Below are positions 5,827 to 9,336 of a stretch of 9,336 nucleotides of DNA, piece after piece (the stretch's first letter is position 1; each line of letters opens with the position of its first letter). Made by a program: the position numbers and the translations under genes. The DNA is from Betaproteobacteria bacterium RIFCSPLOWO2_02_FULL_62_17. GTDB taxonomy: Bacteria; Pseudomonadota; Gammaproteobacteria; Burkholderiales; SG8-39. The notes under the pieces were generated by a model that saw only the letters and a program-made list of their open reading frames with translations, was not told where the DNA came from and did not search any database. Location of the stretch: the NCBI GenBank assembly GCA_001770355.1, contig MEQV01000116.1, positions 1 to 9,336 on the forward strand, given 5' to 3'.

Positions 5827-6648
5827 CTACAGCTCCATATGCCGATCCATGGGGCGCCACGCGCTGAGCCGCTTGTCGATCCACACCAGAAGGGCATTCA
5901 TCACAAGGACGAGCGCAATGGCCACCGCGATGCCGACGAAGGCGCCGGTGACGTCCATTTGCTGGCGCGCATTCTCGATATAGAATCCGATGCCTTCGAA
6001 GCCGACAAGAAACTCGGCGATGATTGCGGCGCTGACAGCCCGCGGCACCGAAATCTTGAGGCCGGAAAAGAAGAACGGCAGCATCGCGTGCCAGATCACC
6101 TCCACGGAAATGCGCGATTCCGAGGCGCCCAGCACGCGGGCGATGTCGAGCAGGCGGCCGTCGACGCTGCGGATTCCGGCGAAGACCGAGATAAACACGG
6201 GATAAAAAACCAGCAGGCCGATCAGCCACAGTTTCGGCGCGTCGTTGATTCCGAACCACAGGATGAACAGCGGAATCAGCGCGTATTTGGGCACGCCGAC
6301 CGATGCCATGATGTAAGGCTCGATCGCATCGGTGAGGCGCGGCATGCGCCGCAACGCAAAGGGCAGAACCACGCCGGCGGCGCAGCCGATGGCGAACCCG
6401 ATGGCGGAAATCCGCAAGGTCACATAGGTGTGGCGGGCAAGTTCGCCGGTGCGCGCGATTTCGATCAGCCGGTCCCAGACCTTGAACGGATCGGCGATGT
6501 AGGACTCTCCTGCCGAATTCGCCCCCCACTTCCACAACCACAGAAAGACCAGTCCGAGGCCGATCTGGCCGACGCGGACCATGACGTGCCGCCACTTGAT
6601 CCCGTCCGGCTCGGCGGGAAGCGTGGCGGCTTGTTCGGCTGTGGTCAT
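5827..6648 (-). CDS. NitT/TauT-type ABC transporter permease (second permease)
   Basis: Inner-membrane subunit of 273 residues, usual for SsuC/TauC-like permeases of the BPD_transp_1 family. Hydrophobic helices are visible at about 24-42, 80-98, 118-134, 139-158, 203-216 and 235-257. The cytoplasmic EAA-type loop that contacts the ATPase is at about 167-191 (LLDIARVLGASESRI ... LP). The ATG overlaps the stop of the ATPase gene (ATGA), so the two are translationally coupled. It resembles the other permease at 7446-8282 along its length, for example PKYALIPLFILWFGI here against PKLALAPLFILWFGI there. They are therefore paralogues, probably forming a heterodimeric channel. The imported substrate cannot be inferred; the family includes sulfonate, taurine, nitrate and pyrimidine-precursor importers. 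Confidence 0.93.
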   Translation of the reverse strand: MTTAEQAATLPAEPDGIKWRHVMVRVGQIGLGLVFLWLWKWGANSAGESYIADPFKVWDRLIEIARTGELARHTYVTLRISAIGFAIGCAAGVVLPFALRRMPRLTDAIEPYIMASVGVPKYALIPLFILWFGINDAPKLWLIGLLVFYPVFISVFAGIRSVDGRLLDIARVLGASESRISVEVIWHAMLPFFFSGLKISVPRAVSAAIIAEFLVGFEGIGFYIENARQQMDVTGAFVGIAVAIALVLVMNALLVWIDKRLSAWRPMDRHMEL

Positions 6649-7436
6649 TGCACCTGCGCCCGGATGCGGCGATAGAGATCGACGAATTCAGGGTGTGTCA
6701 GTATGTCGCGGATGTCGCGCGGACGGGGAATGGTGATGATATGTTCGCCCGCGACACTGGAGGGCTGACGCGTCAGCACCAGGGTGCGGTCGGCCAGTGC
6801 GATCGCCTCGGTGATATCGTGGGTGACGAAAACGATGGTCTTGCGCCCGAGATTCCACAGCCGCAGCAAATCCTCCTGCAACTGGACGCGCGTTTGCGCG
6901 TCGACCGCGCCGAACGGCTCGTCCATCAATATGACCGGCGGGTCGTAGACCAGCGTGCGGATAAGCGAGGTGCGCTTGCGCATGCCGCCGGACAATTCGT
7001 GCGGATAATGCTTTTCCCAACCCTCCAGGCCGACCGCGCGGATCAGGGACTGCGCGTGCGCGCGCGTCTCGTCGTTGAGGCGGCCCTGCGCCATAAGCGG
7101 GAACAGCACGTTTTCGAGACAGGTGCGCCAGGGCAACAAGTTGTCTTCCTGGGTCACATAGCCGATCTGACAATTGAGTCCGGGCTTCAGCGAAGTCTTG
7201 TCGCCAAGCGGCGCTGATTTCGATTGAAAGACGATCTCGCCGCCACTGGCCGTATCGATCTGGGCGATCATGTTGAGCAACGTCGTCTTGCCGCCGCCGG
7301 AGGGTCCGACGATGGTCAGGAACTCGCCGTCGGCGACTGAGAAGCTCAGATCGCGGATGATCCACGGCGAAGGCTCGCGGCCGGCACGCGACGCAAACCG
7401 TTTCGAAAGATTGCGAACTTCCAGAAGAGCGGCCAT
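6645..7436 (-). CDS. NitT/TauT-type ABC transporter ATP-binding protein
   Basis: This 263-residue cytoplasmic ATPase powers the flanking permeases. All motifs of an active ABC ATPase are present: Walker A GPSGGGKTT (44-52), Q-loop YVTQEDNLLPW (93-103), signature LSGGMRKR (148-155), Walker B VILMDEP (168-174) and switch His206 in FVTHDITEA. The sequence is of the SsuB/TauB type, including EPFGAVDAQTR after Walker B. The gene starts nine bp after the stop of the first permease, with a modest GGA ribosome site, and ends overlapping the second permease by four bases. The order permease-ATPase-permease on one transcript implies a single importer with two different membrane subunits. Confidence 0.96.
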   Translation of the reverse strand: MAALLEVRNLSKRFASRAGREPSPWIIRDLSFSVADGEFLTIVGPSGGGKTTLLNMIAQIDTASGGEIVFQSKSAPLGDKTSLKPGLNCQIGYVTQEDNLLPWRTCLENVLFPLMAQGRLNDETRAHAQSLIRAVGLEGWEKHYPHELSGGMRKRTSLIRTLVYDPPVILMDEPFGAVDAQTRVQLQEDLLRLWNLGRKTIVFVTHDITEAIALADRTLVLTRQPSSVAGEHIITIPRPRDIRDILTHPEFVDLYRRIRAQVQ

Positions 7437-7445
7437 TGCGGTGTC

Positions 7446-8282
7446 CTATTCTTTTTGCGCTGTCACGTCCGCCGGCGGGCGCCAAAGCAACAGGTGACGC
7501 TCGACAATATTCACGATCCAATTGGCGACGGCCACGATGAAACACACTGCCGCGAGCGCCACGAAGATGCCCGTAGTGTCGAAATTCATGGAGCGTAACT
7601 GGATCATGTAACCGAGCCCGCGATTCGCCGAAATCAATTCGGCGACAACTGCGGCGCCGATGGAATAGGGCATGGCAATCCGCAGGCCGGCAAAAATGTG
7701 GGGCACGGCGCCCGGGAAAATGATGTGGCGCGCGATGTCGGATTCCGAGGCACCGCTCATCTGCGCCATCTGCACCAGCTTCGGGTCGAGCGCGCGGATA
7801 CCGGCCAGTGTCGAGAAATAGACAATGAAAAAGACCGTGAAGACGATCAGCGCGATCTTGGATTCAATGCCGATGCCGAACCACAGGATGAAAAGCGGCG
7901 CCAATGCGAGCTTGGGCGAACCGTAGCCGCCGACCATGATGGGATCGATGATGGCGGTCACCATCGGTAAGCGGCGCAGCACGAACGGCAGCGCGGCGGC
8001 CGGTATGCCGCCGACCAGAAAGCCGATGATCGCCTCGGCTACAGTGTAGGACGCGTGTTGCAGCAGTTCGCCGTCGGCGATTCCGGAAACGAGGCGCCTG
8101 ACGGTACCCCACGGGGTGCCAATCCAATATTCGCCCAGCAGAATGCTAAGTCCCTGCCAGATCGCCAACAATACGACCAGAACCAGGAGTTGATCCCGCT
8201 TACGCGCCAATAGCCCGAGAGGTCCGCCGCGCAAAAGCGCCGCGGCACCGGCAGCTTGACCGGAGAGAGTCGGTGTCGTCAT
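7446..8282 (-). CDS. NitT/TauT-type ABC transporter permease (first permease)
   Basis: Inner-membrane permease, 278 residues from the chosen start. The frame is open to an ATG at 8369, but the ATG at 8282 has GAGG close upstream (GAGGGATGAG then ATG) and gives the usual family length; the upstream extension has no permease features. Helices are seen at about 31-49, 82-101, 125-137, 142-160, 205-218 and 238-260. The EAA-type coupling loop is at about 169-194 (LVQMAQMSGASESDI ... P). It is the first gene of the minus-strand importer operon, followed by the ATPase and the paralogous permease. Its start lies 215 bp from the divergent binding-protein gene, so one intergenic region probably controls both halves of the importer. 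Confidence 0.93.
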   Translation of the reverse strand: MTTPTLSGQAAGAAALLRGGPLGLLARKRDQLLVLVVLLAIWQGLSILLGEYWIGTPWGTVRRLVSGIADGELLQHASYTVAEAIIGFLVGGIPAAALPFVLRRLPMVTAIIDPIMVGGYGSPKLALAPLFILWFGIGIESKIALIVFTVFFIVYFSTLAGIRALDPKLVQMAQMSGASESDIARHIIFPGAVPHIFAGLRIAMPYSIGAAVVAELISANRGLGYMIQLRSMNFDTTGIFVALAAVCFIVAVANWIVNIVERHLLLWRPPADVTAQKE

Positions 8283-8497
8283 CTCATCCCTCAAAGGCTT
8301 AACCCGCCTCGCCGCCGCCGCCAATGTTGGTTGGGGCAGCAAGTCTCTTCTTGGCATTGTACCCAACAAGACCGGTCACTAACATGCCGATCAATCGCGT
8401 GCGGGTTTGCCCGGCTTTCAAAAGAGAATAAATCTGGTAGTGTTCACCTTCGCCGATCGTGTGTGAATCCAGAAATTAACTTAACGGGGAGGCAATT
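8283..8497. promoter_or_regulatory. Divergent control region of the ABC importer
   Basis: This 215-bp region separates the permease-ATPase-permease operon (minus) from the binding-protein gene (plus). For the minus strand, TACAAT at 8356-8361 is a 5-of-6 match to a -10 box but has no good -35. A perfect 8-bp palindrome GACCGGTC (8370-8377) falls where its spacer would be. For the plus strand, TTGCCC (8407-8412) and TAAATC (8429-8434) are a weak pair 16 bases apart. An inverted repeat TTCAC-N15-GTGAA (8443-8467) lies between that pair and the start codon. No regulator gene adjoins. Confidence 0.45.
8486..8492 (+). promoter_or_regulatory. Shine-Dalgarno of the secreted binding-protein gene
   Basis: GGGGAGG is followed by five bases (CAATT) and the ATG at 8498. 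It is a strong ribosome site that fixes the start at the signal peptide. The tandem TTAACTTAAC (8476-8485) lies just upstream. Confidence 0.75.
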
Positions 8498-9336
8498 ATG
8501 CGTTGGCCAAAACTGAGCGCAGCAATCTCGCTTGCCGTGATCGCCGCACTGCGTATCGGCGCTGCAAACGCCGCTACAAGTGCCGCAGATATCAATCTGA
8601 TCATGGCAATCCCCGCGCCGACCATGACGTTCTCGGCTCACTTTATCGCTGAAGATGCCGGGTTTTACGCCAAGGAAGGGCTCAAGGTCGAGGGACGCAA
8701 CCTCGTCGGCGTCGCATCCACGAACGCCGTCATCGCCGGCAGCGCCGACTTTACCGTCGGTACCGGCGCAACCTTCCTGCGCGCCATCGCCAATGGCCAG
8801 AAGCTTCTCTCCATCGGCACGCTGGTCAACAAACCCATGGTCGAATTGGTGCTGCGCAAGGACGTCGCCCAGGCCGCCGGCATCACGGACAAGACCCCGC
8901 TCGACCAACGCATCAAGGTTTTGAAGGGCAAAACCATCGCCATCCAGGGCGTGGGCTCGATCATCCATGCCATGCAGCGCCTGGTTTCGCGCCGCGCCGG
9001 CTTAGATCCGGACAAGGACGTGCGCATCGCACCGATGAACCCGCCGGCCATGCTTCCGGCGCTGAAGTCGAAGCAGATCGACGGCTTTGCCACCTCGCTC
9101 CCCTTCACCACTCAGGCGGTCGTCGAAGGCGACGCGGTGATGCTGGTGAGCGGCCCGCGCGGCGACCTGCCGGAATTCATTCCGTTCGATTATGTGGTGC
9201 TCTATACGCGGCCCGAGCTGTGCCAGAAGGAACCCGTCAAATGCGAGAAGATGGCGCGCGCTTCCAAAGCCGCAACCGATTTCATCGTCGGCAAGCCCAA
9301 CGAGGCCCTGGCGCTGATGAAAAAGCGGTTCGACAA
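8498..9336 (+). CDS. NitT/TauT-type ABC transporter substrate-binding protein (NMT1-like), C-terminus cut off
   Basis: The frame is open from 8498 to the right edge, giving 279 complete codons plus two bases. Residues 1-25 (MRWPKLSAAISLAVIAALRI then GAANA) form a Sec signal peptide with cleavage after ANA. The mature part shows the NMT1/SsuA-like pattern: FIAEDAGFYAKEGLKVEG (49-66), STNAVIAGSADFTVG (74-88, the A-I-x-G-x-A-D-F block of this family), KVLKGKTIAIQGVGS (about 143-157), and PPAMLPALKSKQIDGF where lobe 2 is read. It would bind the importer's substrate in the periplasm and deliver it to the two permeases. It is divergent from the permease-ATPase-permease operon, 215 bp away, which supports a single transport system. 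Probably some 50-60 residues are missing at the C-terminus. The ligand is unknown. Confidence 0.93.
   Translation, partial: MRWPKLSAAISLAVIAALRIGAANAATSAADINLIMAIPAPTMTFSAHFIAEDAGFYAKEGLKVEGRNLVGVASTNAVIAGSADFTVGTGATFLRAIANGQKLLSIGTLVNKPMVELVLRKDVAQAAGITDKTPLDQRIKVLKGKTIAIQGVGSIIHAMQRLVSRRAGLDPDKDVRIAPMNPPAMLPALKSKQIDGFATSLPFTTQAVVEGDAVMLVSGPRGDLPEFIPFDYVVLYTRPELCQKEPVKCEKMARASKAATDFIVGKPNEALALMKKRFD

Noticed and set aside
5812..6675. 287-codon plus-strand open frame
   Set aside because: It is antisense to the second permease; very polar with Asp/His/Arg bias and no domain.
8283..8369. N-terminal extension of the first permease to the ATG at 8369
   Set aside because: The extension would cover most of the putative promoter region, adds Arg-rich sequence absent from the family, and the ATG at 8282 has its own ribosome site.
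8444..8968. 174-codon minus-strand open frame
   Set aside because: It runs antisense through the start and signal peptide of the secreted binding protein, whose ribosome site and family motifs are clear.

Overview
The window is GC-rich DNA from a proteobacterium. It is most likely a betaproteobacterium of the Burkholderiales type, judging by the Bug/TctC-type receptors, the NitT/TauT-type ABC system, a DUF3014 protein and tightly packed codirectional operons. This placement is inference from gene content, with no rRNA or marker gene to confirm it. No tRNA, rRNA, CRISPR array, insertion sequence or phage gene was seen.

Layout. (1) Positions 1-3477, all on the minus strand, form a small catabolic/uptake cluster. 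In transcription order it holds an enolase-superfamily (mandelate racemase/muconate lactonizing type) acid-sugar dehydratase, a Bug/TctC periplasmic receptor, and a D-2-hydroxyacid dehydrogenase whose ATG abuts the receptor's stop. After a 116-bp AT-rich gap comes the start of a second Bug/TctC receptor that runs off the left edge. (2) Positions 3535-4716, also minus strand, carry a solute-binding-protein-fold (NMT1/THI5-like) protein without a signal peptide. It is followed 18 bp later by an 80-residue coiled-coil protein with a striking C-terminal motif. (3) Positions 4940-5737, plus strand, encode a membrane-anchored DUF3014 protein preceded by a 10-codon mini-ORF. (4) Positions 5827-8282, minus strand, encode a NitT/TauT-type ABC importer core in the order permease, ATPase, permease. 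(5) From 8498 to the right edge, plus strand and divergent from the importer core, lies the secreted NMT1-like binding protein of that importer, cut by the window end.

How the genes may work together. Sections 4 and 5 form a complete importer: exported binding protein, two membrane subunits and an ATPase. Its substrate cannot be read from sequence. Section 1 looks like uptake and breakdown of a hydroxy- or sugar acid. The Bug receptor would bind the acid, the dehydratase would make a 2-keto-3-deoxy acid, and the NAD-dependent dehydrogenase would act on a 2-hydroxy/2-keto pair. No TctA/TctB membrane subunits are present, so the receptors would depend on membrane subunits elsewhere. The least explained part is section 2: a binding-protein fold apparently kept in the cytoplasm and paired with a tiny coiled-coil protein.

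Non-coding stretches. No gene-free stretch exceeds 300 bases. The main gaps are 172-287, 4717-4939, 5738-5826 and 8283-8497; their candidate sites are listed with low confidence.
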